From the NCBI GenBank assembly GCA_025054775.1, contig JANWZA010000048.1, positions 1 to 62,011 of the forward strand: DNA of 62,011 nt, read 5' to 3'. The stretch is from Microscillaceae bacterium (GTDB taxonomy: Bacteria; Bacteroidota; Bacteroidia; Cytophagales; Microscillaceae). Numbering within the stretch: the first letter of the stretch is position 1; every line of letters starts with the position of its first letter. Of the stretch, positions 8,532 through 16,707 are shown piece by piece. The notes beneath the pieces were generated by a model, which ran no database searches, was not told where the DNA came from, and was given only the letters and a program-made list of their open reading frames with translations. The position numbers and the translations under genes were made by a program.

Positions 8532-8752
8532 AATGCAAAATAATTAAATTTACGTGAAAAATATTTACTTTATAGTAAGTTGTATTTTTGTAAGAAGTCT
8601 TACAAGTTTCGTTCAATTTTATTGTATTAAAATGGAAAAACTGCCATAAAGACAATCATAAAACAATAAAAGTTGCACAATGGTTAGCTTTTAAGGTTTA
8701 TTTTTTGAAAAATATTCTAGTAGCTCAATTAAATTCTATGCGTTTTTTTTCA

Positions 8753-8760
8753 TAACTTTG
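8753..8760 (+). promoter_or_regulatory. Predicted -7 element for bamD
   Basis: TAACTTTG matches the Bacteroidota -7 consensus TAnnTTTG, 33 bp before the bamD start codon. No convincing -33 element is visible. Confidence 0.45.
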
Positions 8761-8792
8761 CAAGCCGAAATATTTTCCTACCTTTTAACCTT

Positions 8793-9593
8793 ATGTCATT
8801 TTACAAGCGTTTGATTTTACTTGCTTTCACTATACTTTTTTTAGGAAGTTGTAGCAAGTTTAACCGGATTGTCAAAAGTGATGATTTACAAAAAAAATAC
8901 GATGCGGCAATCAACTATTACCATCAAAAAAGTTACTATAAGGCAGGTATTTTGTTAGAGGAGTTGCTACCTTTGATTACAGGGCAAAAAGAGCAGGAAA
9001 TTGCGCAATTCTACTATGGTTATTGCCATTACTATCAAAGACAGTTGAGCTTGGGAGCTTTTTACTTTAACAAGTTTTATCAAAATTTTAGAGCAAGCCA
9101 GTATGCAGAGGAAGCCCTTTATATGTATGCTCGCTGTATGTATGAAGACACACCCGAATATAATCTAGACCAAACTAATACCACGAGCGCTATTGCTGCT
9201 GCACAAAACTTCTTAAATGTTTATCCCCAAAGTAAATATGCGGCTGATTGTAACAAATTTATTAAAGATTTGAGAGAAAAATTAGAGCGAAAAGCCTATG
9301 AAAACGCCAAATTATACTATAAAATCGGCTACCTGCATGCCGCTGTTATCGCTTTTGGAAATTTCAAAAATAGCTTTCCTGACTCAGACTATAACGAGGA
9401 GTGTGCTTTTCTGAAACTACAAGCCCAATATGATTATGCCCGTTTAAGTACTGAAAGAAAGCAAAAAGAACGTTACAATGAAGCTATTAACTTTTACCTT
9501 AACTTTATTGATACATACCCCAACAGTAAGTATTTGAAACAAGCAGAGAAAATATACAATAGTGCACTAAGCAAAATAAATAACTTGAAATAA
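8793..9593 (+). CDS. bamD: Outer membrane assembly lipoprotein BamD
   Basis: BamD is the essential lipoprotein of the BAM complex that inserts beta-barrel proteins in the outer membrane. The 266-residue protein has a lipoprotein signal ending LGSCSK, with Cys at about residue 20. TPR-like helical pairs follow (DAAINYYHQKSYYKAGILLEELL, AQFYYGYCHYYQRQ, AAQNFLNVYPQSKYA, and further repeats near the C-terminus). The downstream neighbour is rpoZ, 62 bp away, the usual bamD-rpoZ order in Bacteroidota. Confidence 0.93.
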   Translation: MSFYKRLILLAFTILFLGSCSKFNRIVKSDDLQKKYDAAINYYHQKSYYKAGILLEELLPLITGQKEQEIAQFYYGYCHYYQRQLSLGAFYFNKFYQNFRASQYAEEALYMYARCMYEDTPEYNLDQTNTTSAIAAAQNFLNVYPQSKYAADCNKFIKDLREKLERKAYENAKLYYKIGYLHAAVIAFGNFKNSFPDSDYNEECAFLKLQAQYDYARLSTERKQKERYNEAINFYLNFIDTYPNSKYLKQAEKIYNSALSKINNLK

Positions 9594-9655
9594 TAATATA
9601 GGGTTGGAATATTTTTTGCCTCTTTTTAATAAGAAACATCTTTCCTTAATCTATT

Positions 9656-9985
9656 ATGAAAGTAAGTAAGTATCGCAATTATAATTCTTCTCTTGTTACT
9701 CGTGATTTAGAAAAACTGACCGAGCCTACAGGAAACTTGTACGAATCTGTTGCTATTATCTCAAGAAGGGCAAGGCAAATAGCCACCAAATTGAAAGAGG
9801 AACTTACTACTAAGTTAGCTGACTTTGCAACTGCCATAGACACCTTAGAGGAGGTGCATGAAAACAAAGAACAGATAGAAATTTCGCGTAGCTATGAAAA
9901 ATTGCCCAAACCTACTACTATTGCCACAGAAGAGTTCCTGGAAGGAAAACTTATTGTAAAAAAAGTAGAGCCTGAAACAGAATAA
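9656..9985 (+). CDS. rpoZ: DNA-directed RNA polymerase omega subunit family
   Basis: The 109-residue protein has the Bacteroidota omega core LTEPTGNLYESVAIISRRARQIATKL, preceded by VTRDLEKL. It is an accessory subunit aiding assembly of RNA polymerase. The C-terminal part is acidic and variable, as expected. It follows bamD by 62 bp. In many Bacteroidota the next gene is coaBC; here aroE lies convergent instead, and a bidirectional hairpin begins in the rpoZ stop codon. Confidence 0.88.
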   Translation: MKVSKYRNYNSSLVTRDLEKLTEPTGNLYESVAIISRRARQIATKLKEELTTKLADFATAIDTLEEVHENKEQIEISRSYEKLPKPTTIATEEFLEGKLIVKKVEPETE

Positions 9986-10016
9986 AAGAGAAACAAAAAA
10001 CTTAAACTCTTTTATT
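9981..10016. terminator. Bidirectional terminator between rpoZ and aroE
   Basis: AATAAAAGAG (9981-9990) and CTCTTTTATT (10007-10016) form a perfect 10-bp stem with a 16-nt loop between two convergent genes. The stem arms themselves supply A-rich and T-rich tracts on both strands. Confidence 0.6.
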
Positions 10017-10017
10017 G

Positions 10018-10764
10018 CTAATCTTGTGTCCAAATTTCCCATGATTTTTCAGCTTGGAGATAGAGCATCTCCAAGCCATTTTTTATTTTAGCTCCTTGGC
10101 TTTCAGCCTTTTGCAAAAATAAAGTTTTTTCAGGATTATACACCAAATCGAAACAATAATGGGCAGGTGTAAGCAATTGATAAGGGATAGCTGGGCAAAG
10201 ATTAGAGTGCGGATGCATACCCAAAGGAGTAGTATTGATAATTAGTTGATAGTCTGCTAATATCTCTTCGTTAAGGTGAGAATATTGTAAGTTTTGGGCA
10301 TTATGATATCGAGTAGAAACATGTTGATATTCAATTCCTAATATTTGCAAAGCAACTCGTACTGCCTTAGCACTTCCCCCAGTGCCTAGTATGAGAGCTT
10401 TTTTGCCTGTTAAGTTCCAGTTTGTATTTTTTAAGGACTGTAAAAAGCCGTAATAGTCTGAATTATACCCTATTTTTTTGCCGTTGGATAGTATTTTTAC
10501 TACATTTACTGCCTTAATTTTTTCAGCAAAAGTATCCAGCTCATCTAAATAAGTCAAAATTTTCTCTTTGTAAGGTATCGTAACATTAAAACCACGTAAA
10601 TTAGGTTGGCTTGCTATAAGTTGAGGTAAAAGTTCAATTTGAGGTAATTCAAATAATTCATATTTATAGTTTGTAAGTCCTTCATTTTCAAATTTTTGAT
10701 TGAAATATTTTTGTGAAAATGAATGCCCCAGTGGGTAACCGAGTAAACCTAAAAGATGTATCAT
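10018..10764 (-). CDS. aroE: Shikimate dehydrogenase
   Basis: AroE reduces 3-dehydroshikimate to shikimate with NADPH in aromatic amino-acid synthesis. The 248 residues match the short family form. Motifs in order are LLGYPLGHSFSQKYFN (substrate site), FNVTIPYKE with the catalytic Lys, LILGTGGSAKAV (nucleotide-binding glycine loop) and INTTPLGM. The C-terminal NGLEMLYLQAEKSWEIW helix is typical. It is convergent with rpoZ and has no same-strand neighbour closer than the PhoD gene (120 bp upstream). Confidence 0.94.
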   Translation of the reverse strand: MIHLLGLLGYPLGHSFSQKYFNQKFENEGLTNYKYELFELPQIELLPQLIASQPNLRGFNVTIPYKEKILTYLDELDTFAEKIKAVNVVKILSNGKKIGYNSDYYGFLQSLKNTNWNLTGKKALILGTGGSAKAVRVALQILGIEYQHVSTRYHNAQNLQYSHLNEEILADYQLIINTTPLGMHPHSNLCPAIPYQLLTPAHYCFDLVYNPEKTLFLQKAESQGAKIKNGLEMLYLQAEKSWEIWTQD

Positions 10765-10883
10765 AGAATTACGGAATTATCTTTGAAATTTTGGAAAAAA
10801 ATTAGAGTAAGAAACATATGCTTACCTGTGTTGCATAATTTCAGGTAGGCGTGTTTCGCAGTAACGAGTTGGTCTAAAAAATT

Positions 10884-12236
10884 TTATTTTAATTCTTCGG
10901 CACGCACCTCGTATTTTACACGCTCTTCGCCTTTGTAATTAATATATTGTACGGTAAGTTTACGCTCTCGGTTTTTTCCTGAAACTTTGAATAAAGCAAA
11001 GCTACGCTCACGCAAAAAGGTATTAGGTACTCGGTAAATATTTTTCTCTTTTTCAGGGTCAATATTAGAAACTCCTGCGGTAAGTGGTGAAGAGGTGAAC
11101 TCAATGAGTGGATACTTCACTCCATTTTCTAAGCGTGATATTTCGCTGTGGTGGCGGTCTCCAGAAATAAACAGCACACCGCGTGCTTTACTCTCTTGGA
11201 TAGCTTGAATAAGTTTTTGACGCTCTTCGGGGCAGGTCGCTAATGTTTCGTAATCTGCATGAGAGTTGAGAACTTGCCCTCCAATTAAAATAATTTTGAA
11301 AGTAGCACGGCTAAATGAGAGAGCATCTTTGAGCCAGGCAATTTGCTTGTCTGATATAATCGCTTTATTGGGTTCGCTTAGGTATTCAGGAGTTTTATAG
11401 AAGCGGTTGTCTAAAATAAAAAATTGTACGTCAGCCCAAAAGAAGGTACCTGTAATGCTTCCGTCATCAAAAACGTAATTAGGGTTTGCCCAAAAAAGTT
11501 TGAACATTTCAGAGGCGAGGCGTTTATTCCAAAAACCTCTATCTGAGTTATTAGGACCGTAGTCATGGTCATCCCAAAGGGCATAATGATGCGTAGAGGC
11601 TAAAAGCGGTTGCATTTCAGGTAAGGAACGCGTATGTGTATAACGGTTAATAAATCCAGTACGGGTATTCCAATCCGTTTCACGTAGATAGATATTATCG
11701 CCTCCCCAAATCATAAAATCGGGTCGTTTTTCGTGAATTACCTTAAAAATTTCATAATTACCTCCATAGGGTTCTCCTGGTCTATCGGTTTCAGGCTGGT
11801 TTACATAGTTGCAACTCCCATAAGCAAAGCTAAAGTCAGGAGCATCTGTACGATATTGCCACAATACTTGACTTTGAAATTCTAATGGATAAGGACGTTT
11901 TACTAGCTTGTTATTGATATACAACTCGTATTGATATTTTTTACTATGCGTTACGGGTAGAATGAATTTGGCAACAAAGGCTTTGTCGGCAGTAGTGGTC
12001 TGAGTTTCAGTTTTCATTTTTACGGTAGGTTTTTCTTTGTCCCAGTACACGAAATGGACCATAGCCGTTTGCGTAGTTTGTACCCACAGGGCTACCTCAC
12101 TCATTTCTGAATAGCCTACCATAGGACCTGATTGCAATAAATTATCTTGGGCTTTGAGTGTAGAGGCAAGATAAACCATAGCCCACACCCCTAACATAGC
12201 GGATTGTTTAGTAAAATTTTTCATTGAACTAGACAA
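10884..12236 (-). CDS. PhoD-type metallophosphatase, exported
   Basis: The 450-residue protein has an N-terminal export signal (hydrophobic stretch about residues 13-29 ending TLKAQ), so it should act in the periplasm or at the surface. The PhoD catalytic core is clear: FAYGSCNY, MIWGGDNIYLRE, ALWDDHDYGPNN, LIGGQVLNSH and FISGDRHHSE supply the metal ligands. Family members hydrolyse phosphodiesters or monoesters with Ca/Fe or other metals. The signal lacks a twin-Arg motif although many PhoD proteins use Tat. CAAAGATA at 12296-12303 reads as a minus-strand -7 element 60 bp before the start. Confidence 0.9.
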   Translation of the reverse strand: MSSSMKNFTKQSAMLGVWAMVYLASTLKAQDNLLQSGPMVGYSEMSEVALWVQTTQTAMVHFVYWDKEKPTVKMKTETQTTTADKAFVAKFILPVTHSKKYQYELYINNKLVKRPYPLEFQSQVLWQYRTDAPDFSFAYGSCNYVNQPETDRPGEPYGGNYEIFKVIHEKRPDFMIWGGDNIYLRETDWNTRTGFINRYTHTRSLPEMQPLLASTHHYALWDDHDYGPNNSDRGFWNKRLASEMFKLFWANPNYVFDDGSITGTFFWADVQFFILDNRFYKTPEYLSEPNKAIISDKQIAWLKDALSFSRATFKIILIGGQVLNSHADYETLATCPEERQKLIQAIQESKARGVLFISGDRHHSEISRLENGVKYPLIEFTSSPLTAGVSNIDPEKEKNIYRVPNTFLRERSFALFKVSGKNRERKLTVQYINYKGEERVKYEVRAEELK

Positions 12237-12295
12237 AACGTATAAGTGTGTAAAAAGTGGAATACTAGAAAATAGTGCAACAACTCTATTTTTTG

Positions 12296-12303
12296 CAAAG
12301 ATA
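12296..12303 (-). promoter_or_regulatory. Predicted -7 element for the PhoD-type gene
   Basis: On the minus strand this reads TATCTTTG, matching TAnnTTTG, about 60 bp before the start codon at 12236. No -33 match is evident. Confidence 0.45.
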
Positions 12304-12327
12304 TAGATTATTCTGTTTAATTTACCT

Positions 12328-13296
12328 CTACTTTTTCTTTTCTAATTCTTTCCATATGAGAGCAGAGGCTCCTAATACTGCCGCATTTTTATCCTGTAAT
12401 TCAGAGAGCATAAGTTTGACTGTCCCCTTAAAAGGACCGAACATTCGCTGTTCCATATACCTGAGCGTAGGTTGGAGAATAAAATCTTTGGCACGTGCCA
12501 AACCACCGAATAAAATAATAGCTTCAGGACTTGTAAAAAGCACAGCATCAGCGAGTTTTGTACCCAAAATTTTGCCTGTATACTCAAAGGCTTCCAAGGC
12601 AATTTTATCACCCTGTAAAGCTGCTTGGCAAATCATCTCTCCTGTTAGCTCTTCAAAACTAACTTTACTTAAAGCCCCGATATGGTTGTAATCTGCTAAC
12701 AACTTAGCCACGGTACGCTTAATCCCTGTAACCGATACATAAGCCTCTAAACATCCTCGCCTGCCATCACCGCAAACACGCCCTTCTTCATTTACAATGA
12801 TATGCCCCATTTCACCTGCAAAACCTGTATGCCCGTATACCACTTCCCCATTTACTACGATCCCGCTGCCTAAACCTGTGCCCAGAGTAAGGAGTATAAA
12901 ATTTTTCATACCTCGTGCCGCACCATACAACATCTCTCCTATAGCAGCAGCGTTAGCATCATTAGTAATAACGGTAGGTTTTTGATACTTTTCCTCAAAA
13001 ATTTGTGCTAATGGAATGATCCCTCCCCATTTTAAATTAGGGGGATTCTCTATTGTGCCTCGCAAGTAATTAGCATTTGGAGCACCTATGCCTATTCCTA
13101 CCCACTCTATTTCCTCTTTGTATTTTTCATACATTTCATCAATGGCTTTATACAACCGAGGTAAATATTGCGTAATATGTTGCTCTGCATAGGTAGGAAT
13201 AATCCTCTCCTCAAAAATATTGCCTTGTTGGTCTGTAAACCCGAAAGTGGTAGTCGTACCACCTATATCAATTCCTAATACTGCCCGTGTTTTCAT
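12328..13296 (-). CDS. ROK-family sugar kinase (glucokinase-like)
   Basis: The start at 13296 (MKTRAVLGIDIGGTTTTFGF) puts the phosphate-binding loop at the N-terminus; an ATG 33 bp upstream is possible but adds a non-conserved leader. The 322-residue protein has the ATPase motifs DIGGTTT, GIGIGAPN, VITNDANAAAIGE and LTLGTGLGSGIV, with the catalytic Asp in NDANA. The ROK zinc motif CxCGxxGCxE appears here as CGDGRRGCLE: the second Cys is Asp. There is no DNA-binding N-domain, so a kinase and not a NagC-type repressor. TATCTTTG on the minus strand (13327-13334) is a candidate -7 element. Confidence 0.9.
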   Translation of the reverse strand: MKTRAVLGIDIGGTTTTFGFTDQQGNIFEERIIPTYAEQHITQYLPRLYKAIDEMYEKYKEEIEWVGIGIGAPNANYLRGTIENPPNLKWGGIIPLAQIFEEKYQKPTVITNDANAAAIGEMLYGAARGMKNFILLTLGTGLGSGIVVNGEVVYGHTGFAGEMGHIIVNEEGRVCGDGRRGCLEAYVSVTGIKRTVAKLLADYNHIGALSKVSFEELTGEMICQAALQGDKIALEAFEYTGKILGTKLADAVLFTSPEAIILFGGLARAKDFILQPTLRYMEQRMFGPFKGTVKLMLSELQDKNAAVLGASALIWKELEKKK

Positions 13297-13514
13297 AGAA
13301 AAACATTTTTTGATTTGAATAGGCTTCAAAGATAAGAATTTGTAACAAAGTTACATCGGATTTGAAAAAAACACCTCAAAAATAAAACATTGCGTTTGTT
13401 TAGAGGTATAAGCTCAACAACTACTGCTAATTTGCTTTCACAACTTAAATAATTGAACAACTCCAAACAATAACCTCCAAAAAATGTTTCCAAATGCTTA
13501 TTTTCAATTTTTTA

Positions 13515-13522
13515 TATCTTTG
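13515..13522 (+). promoter_or_regulatory. Predicted -7 element for the RND transporter gene
   Basis: TATCTTTG fits TAnnTTTG, 57 bp before the RND start codon at 13579. The -33 element is not clear. Confidence 0.45.
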
Positions 13523-13578
13523 TAGTAACAACTTTCCATATAACTTTCAAATAAAAAATAAAATTGAATTAAAAAATC

Positions 13579-16500
13579 ATGGCAAGTTTATCTGAATTGA
13601 GCATTAGGCGCCCTGTGTTGGCAATTGTGATGTCGGTATCTATTGTATTGTTTGGATATATTGGCTTTCGGTATTTAGGTGTAAGAGAATACCCGAATAT
13701 AGACCCTCCAGTGGTGAATGTAACGGTAAACTACACGGGAGCTAATGCTGATATAGTAGAGTCACAAATTACTGAACCTTTGGAGGAGGCTATTAACGGA
13801 ATTCCTGGCATTAGAAGCATTACTTCCGTAAGCCGTGATGGGCGAAGCACTATTACCGTAGAATTTGAATTGAGTGTTAATATTGAAGAAGCAGCAAATG
13901 ATGTACGTGATAAGGTTTCGCGAGCAGTAGGCAATTTACCTCGTGATGCAGATCCCCCTATCGTTGCTAAGGCTGATGCTAATTCCGACCCGATTATGTT
14001 TTTTAATATCAAAAGCGACCAACGCAATGCCCTTGAACTTACTGACATTGTAGAACGTGTATTCAAAGAAAAATTTCAGACCGTTCCCGGAGTAAGCGAA
14101 GTATTGATTTGGGGCGCCCAACGCTATGCCATGCGTATTTGGATTGACCCCGTGAAATTAGCAGCTTACAAACTTACTCCCCTTGACGTGCAAAATACAC
14201 TCAACCGCGAAAATATTGAACTACCCTCTGGCTCCATCGAAGGAAATAATACCGAACTTACCATCAGAACCATCGGAAGGCTTAGCACACCTGAGGACTT
14301 TAACAATATGATTATTAAAGAGGAAGGAGACCGTGTGGTACGCCTGCGCGATATAGGGGAAGCTAAATTAGGACCTGAAAATTTGCGTACTGTGATGCGA
14401 CGCGACGGTAAGCGAATGGTAGCTGTTGCAATTGTGGCACAGGCAGGAGCTAACCAAGTAGCCATTGCAGAACGCGTATATCAAATGCTAGAAAAAATTA
14501 AAAAAGATCTTCCCCCTGATATTGAGGTAAATCTAGGCTTTGACATTAGCAGATACATCAAAGCCTCTATTACTGAGGTAGAGGAGACAATCGTTTTAGC
14601 CTTTATTTTAGTAGTGGTTATTATTTTTGCTTTTCTAAGAGATTGGAGAACCACCATCATTCCTACCATAGCCATTCCTATCTCTTTGATTGGTACATTT
14701 TTCATTATGTATGTATTAGATTTTTCTATCAACGTGCTTACGCTTTTGGGTATTGTGTTAGCTATTGGCTTAGTGGTAGATGATGCTATTGTAGTATTAG
14801 AAAATATTTATGCCAAAGTAGAAAAAGGCATGCACCCTATGAAAGCCTCATTAGAAGGCTCGCGTGAAATATTTTTTGCCGTAGTTTCTACTACCATTAC
14901 TTTGGTAACAGTGTTTATGCCTTTGCTCTTTCTGCAAGGGTTTACAGGTAGACTGTTCAAAGAGTTTGGATTAGTAGTAGCAGGTTCGGTAGCTATTTCG
15001 GCTTTCGTTTCGCTTACGCTTACCCCTATGATGAGTAGCCGTATGCTCAAAGAACGGCAAAAACAGCCTTGGTTGTATCGCATTACAGAGCCATTTTTTG
15101 TATGGCTTTCCCAAAGTTATGAGCAAATGCTTACTACTTTTTTACGTCTCCGTTGGATAGCTTTTGTTCTAATGCTCGGATTGGCTTACTTGACTTACAC
15201 TTTGCTCAATATACTCCCTACCGAACTGGCCCCCATGGAAGACCGTAGCAATTTCAGAATTATTGCTACTGCCCCCGAAGGCTCTACTTTTGATTACATG
15301 GACAATTACATGAATGAACTAGCAGAAATTTGTATGCAAAATATCCCTGAAAGAGAGGGAGTTATTGCCATTACCGCTCCCGGATTTGGCGCCGCCAGTA
15401 GTGTTAATACTGGCTTTGTACGTATTATCTTAAAAGACAAAAAAGACCGCAAACGCTCACAACAAGCCATTGTAGAAGACATTACCCAAAAGATTAGTCA
15501 AACCACAGCAGCGCGCAATATCATTATCCAAGAGCCAACTATCGGCAACAGACGGGGAGGGCAACCCGTGCAATATGTTTTGCAAGCTATGAATTTAGAG
15601 AAATTAAAGGAAGCCTTACCTAAATTCATGGAAAAAGCGAGTAGTAATCCTAAATTTCTATTCACTGATGTAGATTTGAAGTTTAATAAGCCTGAAGTTA
15701 AAATTGAAATTGACCGCGAAAAAGCTCGCAACTTAGGGGTTTCTGCCTTGGATATTGCTCGCACCTTGCAAGTTGCTCTAAGCGGGCAACGTTTTGGCTA
15801 CTTCTTAATGAATGGCAAACAATACCAAGTAATTGGGCAACTCAAACGCGAAAATCGTAGCAAAATTATTGACCTCAAATCGCTTTACATTAAAAATAGC
15901 AAAGGTGAACTCATACAATTAGACAATTTAGTTACGCTCAAAGAACAAAGTACGCCACCACAGCTATATCGTTCTGAAAGGTATGTTTCGGCTACCGTTT
16001 CAGCTATGCCCGCCAAAGGAGTTTCTTTGGGAGAGGCCTTGAAAGAGATGGATAAGATTGCCAAAGAAACCCTAGACGAAACATTTAGTACCACTTTAGC
16101 AGGGCAATCCCGCGACTTTGTTGAAAGCTCATCAAGCCTTCTATTTGCTTTTGTACTTGCTTTGGTACTGATTTATTTAGTACTTGCCGCTCAATTTGAG
16201 AGTTTTAAGGATCCACTAACTATTATGATTACCGTACCTCTGGCTTTGGCAGGGGCACTTATTTCTTTGTGGTATTTTAGGCAAACCATCAATATTTTTA
16301 GCCAAATTGGAATTATTATGCTCATTGGTTTAGTAACCAAGAACGGTATTTTGATTGTAGAATTTGCCAACCAACGCAAAGCCGAGGGCGTACCTATTCG
16401 CAAAGCTATCTTAGAGGCTGCTATCTCAAGATTTAGACCTATCCTTATGACAAGTTTCTGTACAATATTAGGTACTTTACCTATTGCCCTAGCCTTCGGA

Positions 16501-16656
16501 GCAGGAGCCGAAAGCCGCGTTTCTATGGGAATTGCTATTGTAGGCGGTATGATATTCTCTACTATCCTTACGCTTTTTATCATTCCTGCCATCTACACCT
16601 ATCTTACCGATAGCTACAAGCCAAAAACCGAGGAGAAGCAATTAGAAATAGCATAA
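13579..16656 (+). CDS. RND (HAE1/AcrB-type) efflux transporter, inner-membrane subunit
   Basis: The 1025-residue protein has the full HAE1 architecture: an N-terminal helix (RRPVLAIVMSVSIVLFGYIG), a large periplasmic porter loop, six helices, a second porter loop and six more helices. The proton-relay residues are present: the Asp pair in GLVVDDAIVVLENI (TM4) and Lys in GLVTKNGILIVEFANQR (TM10). It should export hydrophobic compounds using the proton gradient. No membrane-fusion protein or TolC-like gene lies next to it; the neighbours are a ROK kinase (divergent) and a restriction enzyme (convergent). Its partners must be encoded elsewhere. Confidence 0.95.
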   Translation: MASLSELSIRRPVLAIVMSVSIVLFGYIGFRYLGVREYPNIDPPVVNVTVNYTGANADIVESQITEPLEEAINGIPGIRSITSVSRDGRSTITVEFELSVNIEEAANDVRDKVSRAVGNLPRDADPPIVAKADANSDPIMFFNIKSDQRNALELTDIVERVFKEKFQTVPGVSEVLIWGAQRYAMRIWIDPVKLAAYKLTPLDVQNTLNRENIELPSGSIEGNNTELTIRTIGRLSTPEDFNNMIIKEEGDRVVRLRDIGEAKLGPENLRTVMRRDGKRMVAVAIVAQAGANQVAIAERVYQMLEKIKKDLPPDIEVNLGFDISRYIKASITEVEETIVLAFILVVVIIFAFLRDWRTTIIPTIAIPISLIGTFFIMYVLDFSINVLTLLGIVLAIGLVVDDAIVVLENIYAKVEKGMHPMKASLEGSREIFFAVVSTTITLVTVFMPLLFLQGFTGRLFKEFGLVVAGSVAISAFVSLTLTPMMSSRMLKERQKQPWLYRITEPFFVWLSQSYEQMLTTFLRLRWIAFVLMLGLAYLTYTLLNILPTELAPMEDRSNFRIIATAPEGSTFDYMDNYMNELAEICMQNIPEREGVIAITAPGFGAASSVNTGFVRIILKDKKDRKRSQQAIVEDITQKISQTTAARNIIIQEPTIGNRRGGQPVQYVLQAMNLEKLKEALPKFMEKASSNPKFLFTDVDLKFNKPEVKIEIDREKARNLGVSALDIARTLQVALSGQRFGYFLMNGKQYQVIGQLKRENRSKIIDLKSLYIKNSKGELIQLDNLVTLKEQSTPPQLYRSERYVSATVSAMPAKGVSLGEALKEMDKIAKETLDETFSTTLAGQSRDFVESSSSLLFAFVLALVLIYLVLAAQFESFKDPLTIMITVPLALAGALISLWYFRQTINIFSQIGIIMLIGLVTKNGILIVEFANQRKAEGVPIRKAILEAAISRFRPILMTSFCTILGTLPIALAFGAGAESRVSMGIAIVGGMIFSTILTLFIIPAIYTYLTDSYKPKTEEKQLEIA

Positions 16657-16707
16657 CTTTCTGACCTTAGAACTTTTTACTCCTATAACCAAAATTAGCT
16701 TGGTTAG

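Noticed and set aside
8271-8547. Two plus-strand frames opposite the 81-codon gene
   Set aside because: Cys/Phe-rich shadow translations of the minus-strand gene, and the terminator hairpin supports the minus strand.
16686-16706. 7-bp inverted repeat between the RND and restriction genes
   Set aside because: Short stem without a T-run; too weak to call a terminator.
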